Part shown: positions 15,236 to 23,980 of the stretch, piece after piece
Numbering within the stretch: position 1 is the first letter of the stretch
Layout: every line of letters begins with the position of its first letter
Origin: Gammaproteobacteria bacterium
GTDB lineage: Bacteria; Pseudomonadota; Gammaproteobacteria; S012-40
NCBI GenBank assembly: GCA_015491615.1
Contig: WFVN01000134.1
Coordinates: 1 to 31,885 of the forward strand
Length of the DNA: 31,885 bases
Direction: 5' to 3'
Program-made: the position numbers and the translations under genes
Notes under the pieces: model-generated
Told to the model about the DNA's origin: nothing
Database searches by the model: none
Seen by the model: only the letters and a program-made list of their open reading frames with translations

Positions 15236-17454
15236 CCGTCGTCCTCGGCGTCTCCGCCTTCTATCACGACAGTGCCGCCGCCCTCCTGCACGACGGGGAG
15301 ATCGTCGCCGCCGTCCAGGAGGAACGATTCACCCGCCGCAAGAACGACCCGTCCTTCCCCATCCACGCGGTGCGCCACTGCCTCGATGCAGCCGGACTCC
15401 ACCCCGACCAGGTGGATCACCTGGCCTTCTACGACAAACCCCTGCTCAAATTCGAGCGTCTCCTGGAGACCCATCTGGCCTGCGCCCCCCGAAGCCTGTC
15501 CGCCTTCGTTCAAGCGATGCCCGTGTGGTTGAAGGAAAAATTATTCTTGAAACATCTCTTGCGCGACCACTGGCGCCGACTGGGAGGCGAGCGGATCCCC
15601 CTCCTGTCTTTCCCCGCCCACCACCAGTCCCACGCTGCCTCCGCCTTCTACCCCAGCCCCTTCGAACGGGCAGCAGTGCTGTGCCTGGACGGCGTCGGTG
15701 AGTGGGCCACCACCTCCGCCTGGTGTGGCGCGGGGCGAGAGCTCGAACCCCTGTGGCAACAGGACTTTCCCCACTCCCTCGGCCTCCTCTACTCCGCCTT
15801 CACCGTCTACTGCGGCTTTCGAGTCAACTCCGGCGAATACAAGCTCATGGGGCTGGCCCCCTACGGCGAACCCCGCTACCGCGACCGCATCCTGGAAGAA
15901 CTCCTGGACCTCAAGGACGACGGCAGCTTCCGCCTCAATCTGCGCTATTTCGATTTCGCCTGCGGACGGCGCATGACCAGCGAACGCTTCCACCACCTGT
16001 TCGGCGGCCCTCCCCGCCGCCCCGAGAGCGAGCTGGAGACCCGCCACATGGACCTGGCTGCCTCCATCCAGGCGGTGACCGAGGAAATCATCCTCCGCCT
16101 GGCGCGTACCTTGCGCGAAGAGACCGGGGAACGCCACCTGTGCCTGGCCGGTGGGGTCGCCCTCAACTGCGTGGCCAACGGCAAGCTACGCGCGATAGGG
16201 CTGTTCGACGAGATCTGGGTGCAACCGGCAGCCGGCGACGCCGGCGGCGCCCTCGGTGCCGCCCTCGCCGTCCACCATGGCCGGCTCGGGGAGTCGCGCA
16301 CGCCCCGGCGCCCCGACGCCATGACCGGCGCCCTCCTCGGCCCGGCCTACGACGAAGCGACGATGGAAACGGCCCTGCGCCGCGCCGGCGCCGCCTTTGA
16401 GCGGCTCTCGGATGACGAGTTGGACAACCGCGTGGCGGAGGCCCTGGCGGCGGGCAAGGTAGTGGGCTGGTTCCAGGGGCGGGCCGAGTTCGGCCCCCGC
16501 GCCCTGGGCGATCGCTCCATCCTCGGCGACCCCCGGCCCGCGGGGATGCAGTCGCGCATCAACCAGAAGATCAAATTCCGAGAGTCCTTCCGCCCCTTCG
16601 CCCCCGCTGTCCTCGCCAAACACCAGGGGGATTGGTTCGAAATGACGGAGGACAGCCCCTACATGCTGTTCGTCACCCGCCTGCGGGCCGATCGGCTGCG
16701 ACCGGCCCCGGAAGAGGTTCAGGGGCTGGAACGCCTGCGCCACCCCCGTTCCGAGGTCCCCGCCGTCACCCACGTGGACGGCAGCGCCCGGGTGCAGACG
16801 GTGCGCCCCGACATCCATCCGCGTTTCCACCGTCTGTTGTCCGCCTTCCACGCCCGCACCGGCTGCCCGATGGTGGTGAACACCTCGTTCAACGTCCGCG
16901 GCGAGCCCATCGTCCTTACGCCGGAAGACGCCCTGCGCTGCTTCTTCAAGACGGACATGGACCTCCTCGCCTTGGGGCCGTTCCTGCTGGAGAAGACCCA
17001 ACAACCCAACGACGTGAGCATCCCGGCGCCACCCGACACGACCGAGGCGTCCCACCCCATCCTCAAGGCGACCCCCAAGCGTGTGCGCCAATTCGCCGTC
17101 TCCACCGCCGTGGTGGCAGCCATCCTGTTCGCCTTCTTCTTCCCTTGGCTGGCGGGCAAGGGACCGTTGTGGAACGTAGCTGCCGGATGCGCCGCCTGGG
17201 GACTATGGGGCCTGGTCTTCCCCCGCACCCTCACTCGCCCCTACCGCGCCTGGATGGCCTTCGGGCAGCGACTGGGACGCCTGACCACGCCTCTGCTCCT
17301 GGGATTCGTCTATTTCGCCCTCGTCACCCCCATGGGCCTCGCCTTGCGCCTAAGCGGTCGAGACCCTTTGCAACGTCGCACCGACCCGGGCGCCGAGAGT
17401 TACCGCCGCCCCAGCGATCACCACCTCAACACACGCCTGGAGAAGCCCTTCTGA
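15232..17454 (+). CDS. O-carbamoyltransferase (NodU/CmcH family) fused to an SxtJ-like membrane domain
   Basis: 740 residues from the ATG at 15232. The N-terminal Kae1-like domain begins GVSAFYHDSAAALL and has the metal-binding motif HHQSH (residues 130-134). It continues with CLDGVGEWAT, NSGEYKLMGLAPYG and LAGGVALNCVANGK. The YrdC-like C-terminal domain shows GWFQGRAEFGPRALGDRSIL and VNTSFNVRGEPIV. These enzymes move carbamoyl from carbamoyl phosphate, through carbamoyl-AMP, to a hydroxyl. From about residue 612 a second module begins: three hydrophobic segments (QFAVSTAVVAAILFAFFF, NVAAGCAAWGLWGLVF, LLLGFVYFALVTPMGLAL), then SGRDPLQRR. This looks like SxtJ, normally a separate small protein beside the enzyme. 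The fusion would fix the enzyme at the membrane. The stop overlaps the next start (TGATG). Confidence 0.93.
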   Translation: MTVVLGVSAFYHDSAAALLHDGEIVAAVQEERFTRRKNDPSFPIHAVRHCLDAAGLHPDQVDHLAFYDKPLLKFERLLETHLACAPRSLSAFVQAMPVWLKEKLFLKHLLRDHWRRLGGERIPLLSFPAHHQSHAASAFYPSPFERAAVLCLDGVGEWATTSAWCGAGRELEPLWQQDFPHSLGLLYSAFTVYCGFRVNSGEYKLMGLAPYGEPRYRDRILEELLDLKDDGSFRLNLRYFDFACGRRMTSERFHHLFGGPPRRPESELETRHMDLAASIQAVTEEIILRLARTLREETGERHLCLAGGVALNCVANGKLRAIGLFDEIWVQPAAGDAGGALGAALAVHHGRLGESRTPRRPDAMTGALLGPAYDEATMETALRRAGAAFERLSDDELDNRVAEALAAGKVVGWFQGRAEFGPRALGDRSILGDPRPAGMQSRINQKIKFRESFRPFAPAVLAKHQGDWFEMTEDSPYMLFVTRLRADRLRPAPEEVQGLERLRHPRSEVPAVTHVDGSARVQTVRPDIHPRFHRLLSAFHARTGCPMVVNTSFNVRGEPIVLTPEDALRCFFKTDMDLLALGPFLLEKTQQPNDVSIPAPPDTTEASHPILKATPKRVRQFAVSTAVVAAILFAFFFPWLAGKGPLWNVAAGCAAWGLWGLVFPRTLTRPYRAWMAFGQRLGRLTTPLLLGFVYFALVTPMGLALRLSGRDPLQRRTDPGAESYRRPSDHHLNTRLEKPF

Positions 17455-17606
17455 TGTGGGAATTGCTGCGCGATTTATGGGATTTCACGAAGACCCGCAA
17501 GAAATTCTGGCTCCTGCCCCTCATCTTGGTCATGGTCCTATTGGGTATCCTCTTGGTACTGGGACCGAACTCGGCAGTGGCACCGTTCGTCTACACCTTG
17601 TTTTGA
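17454..17606 (+). CDS. SxtK/DUF5989-like 50-residue membrane protein
   Basis: 50 residues beginning MWELLRDLWDFTKTRKKFWL. An amphipathic, basic start is followed by one membrane span (LLPLILVMVLLGILLVLG) and a short tail. The ATG shares one base with the stop of the carbamoyltransferase. The family is known from the saxitoxin cluster (sxtK) and beside carbamoyltransferases in many bacteria; its function has not been established as far as I know. Together with the fused SxtJ part, the full SxtI-J-K set is present here. Confidence 0.88.
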   Translation: MWELLRDLWDFTKTRKKFWLLPLILVMVLLGILLVLGPNSAVAPFVYTLF

Positions 17607-17640
17607 GCCGCGAGGCGGACAATTCGGCCACGACTAAAGA

Positions 17641-17674
17641 AACGGCGCCGGGCCTGCCCCGGCCCGACGCCGTT
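17641..17674. terminator. Bidirectional terminator between the carbamoyltransferase operon and the cytochrome c gene
   Basis: A 14-bp stem with one mismatch (AACGGCGCCGGGCC against GGCCCGACGCCGTT) and a 6-nt loop. The minus-strand exit is TTTCTTTAG; the plus-strand exit is less T-rich. Confidence 0.7.
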
Positions 17675-17698
17675 CGTGTCGTGTCGTGTTCTCTCGCC

Positions 17699-18337
17699 TT
17701 AGAGACTGGAGAGATAGTCGGCCACGGCCTCAATCTCCTCATCGGAGAGGCGCTTGGCGACATCGACCATCATGCCGGCGGGATCGTTCCTACGCTGGCC
17801 GCTCTTGAAGTCCTGGAGTTGCTTCACCAGATATTCCTTCATCTGTCCGCCGATGACTGGGAAGATATGGTTGTTGGGATCACGCCCCATGCCTTTCTTA
17901 CCATGGCAATTGACACAGGCATAGACGCCCCTTTCCGGTGCTCCTTCGTAGTAAATTTTCTTACCCTTGGCGATCTTTTTCTTGTCACCGGAGGAGTGTC
18001 CGAACATCGCCCTCTTGGAGGACATCACCTTCTGGCTCTGGTAGTACGCGGCGATGTCTTTCAAGTCCTGCATATCGGTGACCATGGCCGCCATCGGGGT
18101 CATGGTAGGGTTGTCACGATGTCCCTTCTGGAAATCCAGCATTTGCTTGATGATGTACCCACCGCGCTGACCGGCGAGATTGGGGCACTCGGGATTGACG
18201 CTCATGCCGTCGACGCCATGGCAACCCTGGCAGAGCTCGGACTTGGCCTGCCCGGCCTTGGGATCGCCGGCGGCCCACACCCCCCCTGTAACCAACATCG
18301 CGCCCATCGCGAGGGCACCGAACACGCGCTTCATCAT
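17699..18337 (-). CDS. Diheme cytochrome c (c4-like)
   Basis: 212 residues with a signal peptide (RVFGALAMGAMLVTGGVWAA). It has two class I heme c sites, CQGCH in the first half and CVNCH in the second. Each is followed by the expected layout (PNLAGQRGGYIIKQMLDF, and VIGGQMKEYLVKQLQDFKSG) and Met candidates (TMTPMAAM, DPAGMM). Two similar halves of about 95 residues are the c4 architecture: a periplasmic electron carrier to terminal oxidases or nitrogen-oxide reductases. AAGGAC precedes the tandem ATG. It follows prsT by 125 nt and may have its own promoter. Confidence 0.94.
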   Translation of the reverse strand: MMKRVFGALAMGAMLVTGGVWAAGDPKAGQAKSELCQGCHGVDGMSVNPECPNLAGQRGGYIIKQMLDFQKGHRDNPTMTPMAAMVTDMQDLKDIAAYYQSQKVMSSKRAMFGHSSGDKKKIAKGKKIYYEGAPERGVYACVNCHGKKGMGRDPNNHIFPVIGGQMKEYLVKQLQDFKSGQRRNDPAGMMVDVAKRLSDEEIEAVADYLSSL

Positions 18338-18354
18338 GGCTTTCGTCCTTCTGG

Positions 18355-18360
18355 ATTATA
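18355..18360 (-). promoter_or_regulatory. Possible -10 element of the cytochrome c gene
   Basis: A perfect TATAAT on the minus strand lies 17 nt before the ATG. No good -35 is visible at standard spacing, and the leader would be very short, so this is only a candidate. Confidence 0.25.
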
Positions 18361-18462
18361 ATTTGTGATTCAGTCGATTAGCGCGCCAAAACCAGGGCCT
18401 TCGCGCGCCGATACAACGTAGCCAGCCTATTTTATCCAGTGGACGGGGGTTGTAAACCCTAG

Positions 18463-21156
18463 TCAGCGACTCGCCAAAACGGCCTCCAAACGTCTCACCA
18501 AAGTGTCGGCGCCCGCCTCGCGCAGCTCGTCCAGATAACGCTGCGCGGCCGACAGATCGCCAGCGAGCGCAAGCCCGTGGGCGAGGTGGTACTTGATCTC
18601 GTTCGCTTGCGGGCCGGGTGACACCTTGGGCAACACGCTCTTGAGGAGATTCACGCCCTTCTCCACCTCGCCGGTGCGGATAAGGGCCCAGGCATAGGTA
18701 TCAGCCACCCCGGGATTGTCAGGACTCAACTCATGGGCCTTGGCGGCCAGCTCCACGCCGCGGGGGTCGCCCTGCTCGATGTAGATCCAGGCCAGATTGT
18801 TCATGGCCACCAAATCGTCGGCGGACATACTCAAAACCTTGCGGTATTGCTCGGCGGCCGCGTCGTCGTTCCCCATGTGCAGCAGGAGCGTGGCGTAACG
18901 ACGCCGCGTAGCGATGTCGTCCGCGTGTTTCTTCAAATAGGCGGCATAATGCTCGCCGGCTCGCGCCAAGGACTCGGCCTGCGCTGCAGCGGCATCGTAT
19001 TTACGCCACAGGCCCGGGCTCGCCTTGCCTGCCTCGATGAGGCGCTCGTACTTCGTCATGGCCTCCTTGGGACGACCGACGGCGAGGGCCCAGTCGCCTT
19101 CCAATTCGGTGACCATGCTCTCGGTACCGTCGATCTCACGGATCCTGGAAAGGCGCTCGCGATACCGCTTCTCGTCCTGGGCGACGATGGCCAGGCGGGT
19201 GGAGGAGAGCAAAGCCGGCAGATAGTCCGCCTTGGCTTCGAGGGCGCGCTCCAGAGATCTCTCCGCCTCGCCGCGATCGCCTTTGACGAGGGCCAGACGG
19301 GCAAGGAGGGCGTACTTGGTCGGTCCACTGGGCAGCTTGCGGGCCACTGCCTCGGCCTCGTCCAATTTTCCGAGACGCGCATAGGCATCCACGCGCATCC
19401 GCAAGGCCACGGGCTGTTCATGACCTTCGAGGACCTTCAGCGCCTCCTCGGCACGACCGGCATCCAAATAAAATTTCGCCAGGTATACGACGGCGTCGGA
19501 ATCCAGCTCCAAGGCCTGTTTCAGATAACGCTCGGCGGCGTCCTCGTCACCCCGCTTGCGTGCCACGTTAGCGAGCCCCACGTAGGCCGAGGAAGACGGC
19601 TTGATTTTGTTTACCGCTTCGTATTGGCGCTCGGCCTGGACCAGGTCGCCTAGAAGATCATAGGTACGCGCCAGGTTGAAACGGGCGGTGGTGTATTCGG
19701 GGTCGGCCTTCACCGCCGCCTCGAAGGCACGGATCGCCGCCCTCGGCTGCTCCCGTCCGAGGAGGGCAAGGCCCAACATGTTGTGATAGACGGGGTTGTC
19801 GGCCTTTTCGGAGATCAGTTCCCGGGCGATCTCTTCCGCTTCCCCGTAAGCCTGCTCACGCATCTTGACGACGAACAGCAACTCGCCCAACTCCTTGCGC
19901 TCTTCGAAGAGCGACTCGGCAACGCTGGGATCACCGAGATTCAGCCGGGCGAGGGCCAGCTCTCGTTCGGCTACGAGGGATCCCGGGGCCAACTCCAACG
20001 CCTTCTCAAAGGCCTTGGATGCCTCGTCGAAACGCTTCAGGCCCATGAGGGCGATGCCACGCAAAACCTGACCGCTGGCACGCTCATCGGTGTTGCCGAA
20101 GCGATCCAACACCTTGATCGCCCCTTCAAAATCGCCGGTACGGTTGCGGGCGTAGGCCAGCCATTCAGCCACCTGGGCATTGTCCGGATGGGACTGGATG
20201 TAGAGGGTCAAATAGCGATCGGCCTGCTCGAACTTCTTCTCGTTGAGGAGGATCGCCCCCTTCACCAACAGCCCCGGCTGATAGTCGGGCATTACTTGGA
20301 GGACGTAATCGATCTTTTTCTCGGCATCCTCCAAGCGACCTTCCTGCAAGTCCACGAGCCCGGAGAGATAGGTTGCGAACACGTGATTGGGCACCAGTTC
20401 CAAGACCTTGGCCAACTGTTCGTTGGCCTCGTCGTAGTCCTTGCGGGCGATGGCCAGAGTAGCCAAGCCGATGCGGGCGGAGAGGTTGTTGGGATCCAGA
20501 CGAACGGCCGTCTGGAACTCCTCGCGTGCCCGATCCTCGTCTTTCTGGCCCTTGGCGGTAGCCCCCAACAGGGCGTGCGCCTCGGCGTAATCGGGCACAT
20601 CCTGCACCAATGCTTCCAGGGCTCGCCTGGCCTCGTCGGTCTTCCCTTCGGCGAGGTGCAGACGTGCCTCGCTCAACCGGAGAGTGGGCTCGTCCGCTTG
20701 GCGAGCGCGCCCTTTCTCGATCTCTGCGCGAGCCGCATCCACATTTTCCAGGGCCAGATGGGCATCGGCCCGTAGAGCAGCCAGGCGGGCGTAAACCGTC
20801 GAGCTCAGGTTCTCATCCAGAGGCAGCGAATCCAACAGCTCCTCGTTCTTGCCCTGGTAGTAATAGGCACGTGCCAGACCCACCATCCACTGTTCCACGT
20901 CGGCCCCGAGCTGTCGCAAACGCAGAAATTCCTTCTCTGCGTCGGCCCCCTTGTAGAGGGCCAGGTAGGCCTCTCCCAACAGGCGGCGGGCTTCCTGGTC
21001 GGAAGGATTCTGCTGCAGGGCATTTTTAGCCTCGATGATGGCGGCTTTGTAATTCCCCTTTTCGAAATACTGACGGGCTTCGTCCAATGCGCCGGCGAAC
21101 GCCAATGCACACCAGCCGACCACCCCCAGGATGACCAGTGCAATCCGTTTTTTCAT
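18463..21156 (-). CDS. prsT: PEP-CTERM/exosortase system TPR protein PrsT
   Basis: 897 residues, close to the length I recall for this family. A signal peptide (KKRIALVILGVVGWCALAFA) is followed by tetratricopeptide repeats along nearly the whole length, for example YFEKGNYKAAIIEAKNALQ, AREEFQTAVRLDPNNLSARI, AIRAFEAAVKADPEYTTARF and AEQYRKVLSMSADDLVAMNN. PrsT is found in exosortase gene regions with PrsK, PrsR and the EPS genes; TPR arrays mediate protein-protein contacts, probably in polymer export or assembly in the periplasm. It starts 17 nt after prsR, so they are co-transcribed. Confidence 0.93.
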   Translation of the reverse strand: MKKRIALVILGVVGWCALAFAGALDEARQYFEKGNYKAAIIEAKNALQQNPSDQEARRLLGEAYLALYKGADAEKEFLRLRQLGADVEQWMVGLARAYYYQGKNEELLDSLPLDENLSSTVYARLAALRADAHLALENVDAARAEIEKGRARQADEPTLRLSEARLHLAEGKTDEARRALEALVQDVPDYAEAHALLGATAKGQKDEDRAREEFQTAVRLDPNNLSARIGLATLAIARKDYDEANEQLAKVLELVPNHVFATYLSGLVDLQEGRLEDAEKKIDYVLQVMPDYQPGLLVKGAILLNEKKFEQADRYLTLYIQSHPDNAQVAEWLAYARNRTGDFEGAIKVLDRFGNTDERASGQVLRGIALMGLKRFDEASKAFEKALELAPGSLVAERELALARLNLGDPSVAESLFEERKELGELLFVVKMREQAYGEAEEIARELISEKADNPVYHNMLGLALLGREQPRAAIRAFEAAVKADPEYTTARFNLARTYDLLGDLVQAERQYEAVNKIKPSSSAYVGLANVARKRGDEDAAERYLKQALELDSDAVVYLAKFYLDAGRAEEALKVLEGHEQPVALRMRVDAYARLGKLDEAEAVARKLPSGPTKYALLARLALVKGDRGEAERSLERALEAKADYLPALLSSTRLAIVAQDEKRYRERLSRIREIDGTESMVTELEGDWALAVGRPKEAMTKYERLIEAGKASPGLWRKYDAAAAQAESLARAGEHYAAYLKKHADDIATRRRYATLLLHMGNDDAAAEQYRKVLSMSADDLVAMNNLAWIYIEQGDPRGVELAAKAHELSPDNPGVADTYAWALIRTGEVEKGVNLLKSVLPKVSPGPQANEIKYHLAHGLALAGDLSAAQRYLDELREAGADTLVRRLEAVLASR

Positions 21157-21173
21157 GATGTGAGCGCCTCGAG

Positions 21174-22532
21174 TCAGTCGGTCGTTATATTGAGTTTTTT
21201 CATGAGATCGTAGAGCGTGGGGCGACTGATCCCCAACACTTCGGCGGCACGGGCGATGTTCCGGTCCGTATAGGCCAGCGCCCGCAGAATGGCTGTACGT
21301 TCGGCATTGGCTCTCACCTCCCTGAGATTGAAGGGCAGATCGATCTTGCCCCGGTCCAGCTCCAAATCTTCCGCGTCGATGATGCCGGAGTCACTCATGA
21401 TGACCGCGCGTTTGATCTTGTTCTCCAATTCGCGCACGTTCCCCGGCCAGGGATAGGCCTCGATGGATTGGATGGCCTCCTTGCTGAAGCCGCCGATCTT
21501 CTTTTTGTATTCGTGGCTATATTTCTGCAGGAAATACTTGGCCAAGAGAATGGCGTCGCCGTGACGTTCACGCAGGGGTGGGATGTCGATCACCACCTCG
21601 CTGAGGCGATAATAGAGGTCCTCGCGAAACTCACCCGTCTTGATGAGCTCGCGCAGATTGCGGTGGGTGGCGCATACCAAGCGAATGTCCACCACGATCT
21701 CTTCGCGTCCCCCCACCCGCTCGATGGTCCGCTCCTGGATGAAACGCAAGAGCTTGGCCTGTAAAGGCTGGGGCAGGTCGCCGATCTCGTCCAGAAAAAG
21801 GGTGCCACCATCGGCGCGCTCGATCTTGCCCGGTGTCTGCCGCACCGCGCCAGTGAAGGCCCCCTTCTCATACCCGAACAGCTCGCTCTCCAGGAGTGTT
21901 TCCGGGATGGCGGCACAATTGATGGCGACGAAAGGTTCGCCGCGCCGACCGCTGAGGTTGTGCACCGCCCGGGCCACCAGCTCCTTGCCGGTACCGCTTT
22001 CCCCCAGGATGAGGACGTTGGCGTCCACCGGAGCGACCTTCTCCACCAGACGGTTGACGCTGTTGATGGCCTCGCTGGTACCGATGATGCCTTCAAAGAC
22101 GGCACTCTGGCCGATGGAGAGGAGGCGCTCGTTCTCCCTCTCCAATTCGCGCACGCGGAAGGCGCGGTTGACGATGAGCTTGAGGATTTCGTCCTCGAAG
22201 GGCTTAAGGTAGAAATCGTAGGCACCCAGACCGATGGCCTTCACCGCCGCTTCCCGGTCATTGTTGCCGGTCACCACGATCACTTTCACCCCCGGCGACA
22301 GGCCCACCAATTCCGTGAGAGTCTCGAGACCCACGTCCACGTCGTTGGGGTGGGGCGGCAGGCCCAGGTCGAGCACCACCACGTCAGGGGTGTAGCGGCG
22401 TAGCTGCTTGATGGCGGAGGCCTTGTCACCGGCGAAGACGACTTGATACTCGTCGAAGAACCACTTGAGTTGGCGTTGCAACCCGGCATCGTCTTCGACG
22501 ACCAGCAACACGCCGTTGGAAGACTTACTCAT
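21174..22532 (-). CDS. prsR: PEP-CTERM-box sigma-54 response regulator PrsR
   Basis: 452 residues. The N-terminal receiver domain has LLVVEDDAGLQRQL and the phosphorylated Asp in VVVLDLGLPPHPND. The central AAA+ domain has Walker A GESGTGKE, GYEKGAFTGAV (the sigma-54 contact loop) and Walker B GGTLFLDEIG. The C-terminal Fis-type helix-turn-helix is NIARAAEVLGISRPTLYDL. It matches PrsR, which with the kinase PrsK activates sigma-54 promoters of exosortase-linked genes. No prsK lies in the window. I scanned by eye for -24/-12 elements and found no convincing one. Confidence 0.94.
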   Translation of the reverse strand: MSKSSNGVLLVVEDDAGLQRQLKWFFDEYQVVFAGDKASAIKQLRRYTPDVVVLDLGLPPHPNDVDVGLETLTELVGLSPGVKVIVVTGNNDREAAVKAIGLGAYDFYLKPFEDEILKLIVNRAFRVRELERENERLLSIGQSAVFEGIIGTSEAINSVNRLVEKVAPVDANVLILGESGTGKELVARAVHNLSGRRGEPFVAINCAAIPETLLESELFGYEKGAFTGAVRQTPGKIERADGGTLFLDEIGDLPQPLQAKLLRFIQERTIERVGGREEIVVDIRLVCATHRNLRELIKTGEFREDLYYRLSEVVIDIPPLRERHGDAILLAKYFLQKYSHEYKKKIGGFSKEAIQSIEAYPWPGNVRELENKIKRAVIMSDSGIIDAEDLELDRGKIDLPFNLREVRANAERTAILRALAYTDRNIARAAEVLGISRPTLYDLMKKLNITTD

Positions 22533-22562
22533 GGGCGTCCCAAGGTAGGCGGTACATACCCC

Positions 22563-23951
22563 TCACCGCGCCCCCTTGCCCCAGAGGACCACTTCCACGG
22601 TCTGCAGGAGGATGGAGATGTCGAGGAGCATGTTGTAGTTTTTCACATAATACAGATCGTACTGGAGCTTTTCCACGGTGTCCCTCTCCGAAGCGCCGTA
22701 GGGATAGGAGATCTGTGCCCACCCCGTGATGCCAGGCTTGACCCGATGGCGCTCGGCATAAAAAGGGATGTTTTTGGAAAATTCTTCAACAAATTCCGGC
22801 CGCTCCGGGCGTGGCCCCACGAAAGACATTTCCCCTTTCAGGACGTTGAACAACTGGGGGAGTTCATCGATTCTCGTCTTGCGGATGAACTTGCCGATGG
22901 GGGTGATCCGGTCGTCGTTTTCTTTGGCGAACTGGGCCCCCTCGCGTTCCGCGTCCACCACCATGCTGCGGAACTTGACGACCTGGAACAGACGCCAATT
23001 CTTGCCCACCCGCACTTGGCGATAGAACACCGGCCCCCGGTCGTAGGCGTGGATCAGCGCCGCCACCACTCCCATCACCGGCAGGGTGAGCAGCAGGAGC
23101 GCAGCGCTCACGAGGAGGTCGAAGGCCCGCTTGACGGTGTCCTTGGTGCGGCTATGGCGGAAGCCCTCGGAAAAGATTAGCCAACTTGGGTTGGTGACCT
23201 CCAGAACGATCTTTCCCTGGTGACGCTCGAAAAACGTAGGCAGATCCACTACTGCGATGCCGCTCATTTTACAATCCAGGATCTCCTCCACCGGCAGGGC
23301 CTTGCGTCGCTCGTCCGTAGCCACCACCAGCTCGTCCACGTCCAGCTCGCGCACCAAGTCGATGAGCGGCCCTTCAGGACGGATGACCCGCTGTTCATCC
23401 ACCTTCGGGGCATGTTCACCCTTGAGCCGTACGAAACCGACGATGCGCCACCCCCGTTGATCCGACTTACGCCGTAGCTCGGTGAGTTTACGTGCCTTTT
23501 CACCGGTACCGATGACCAATACCCGGCGCTTGAGCTGGTCCAGCTCGATGAGTCGGTAGAACGACATACGCGCCACCAGGACACCGACGAAGGCATACCC
23601 CATGGCGATGGAGAAGATACCGCGCCCCAGAAACAAACCGGGAAAGACATAGAACAGGATGCCGAGGAAAGCGAAAGCGGTGAGAAAAGCGGTGATGAGG
23701 CGAGCGAGGATTCCGTAGGCAGTGGCCCGAATACCTTTCTGATAGAGTCCGAAGGCCCCCATGGAAAGCATCAACACCAGGGCGAATACCGCGGATTTGC
23801 CCAGCAGCGACCCCAACTCCCCCTGCGATTCCGGAGTGACCCCGAAACGGGTCAGATAGGCGAGGTAGACCGCGCCCAAAGATAGGAGAAATTCGCTCAA
23901 TCCAAGAAGAAAGAAGGATTTGGGGATATACAGATTGAACACGCGGATCAT
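22563..23951 (-). CDS. XrtA/PEP-CTERM-type polyprenyl-phosphate sugar-1-phosphate transferase
   Basis: 462 residues. An N-terminal region with about four membrane spans is followed by a CoA-binding-like Rossmann fold (RRVLVIGTGEKARKL). The C-terminal sugar transferase domain begins KRAFDLLVSAALLLLTLPVM, continues with FYRQVRVGKNWRLFQVVKFR, and has RKTRIDELPQLFNVLKGEMS and VGPRPERPEF. This is the PssY/WcaJ-type enzyme that moves a sugar phosphate from UDP-sugar to undecaprenyl phosphate, starting polysaccharide repeat units. Its linkage with prsR and prsT matches exosortase-associated EPS loci. UDP-sugar enzymes lie divergently 0.8 kb away. Confidence 0.94.
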   Translation of the reverse strand: MIRVFNLYIPKSFFLLGLSEFLLSLGAVYLAYLTRFGVTPESQGELGSLLGKSAVFALVLMLSMGAFGLYQKGIRATAYGILARLITAFLTAFAFLGILFYVFPGLFLGRGIFSIAMGYAFVGVLVARMSFYRLIELDQLKRRVLVIGTGEKARKLTELRRKSDQRGWRIVGFVRLKGEHAPKVDEQRVIRPEGPLIDLVRELDVDELVVATDERRKALPVEEILDCKMSGIAVVDLPTFFERHQGKIVLEVTNPSWLIFSEGFRHSRTKDTVKRAFDLLVSAALLLLTLPVMGVVAALIHAYDRGPVFYRQVRVGKNWRLFQVVKFRSMVVDAEREGAQFAKENDDRITPIGKFIRKTRIDELPQLFNVLKGEMSFVGPRPERPEFVEEFSKNIPFYAERHRVKPGITGWAQISYPYGASERDTVEKLQYDLYYVKNYNMLLDISILLQTVEVVLWGKGAR

Positions 23952-23980
23952 GGGGTGGGTCTATCGCTTCCAGGTTGCGT

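Noticed and set aside
17675..17690. Short tandem CGTGT repeat
   Set aside because: Three imperfect units beside a terminator; too short to be a meaningful repeat.
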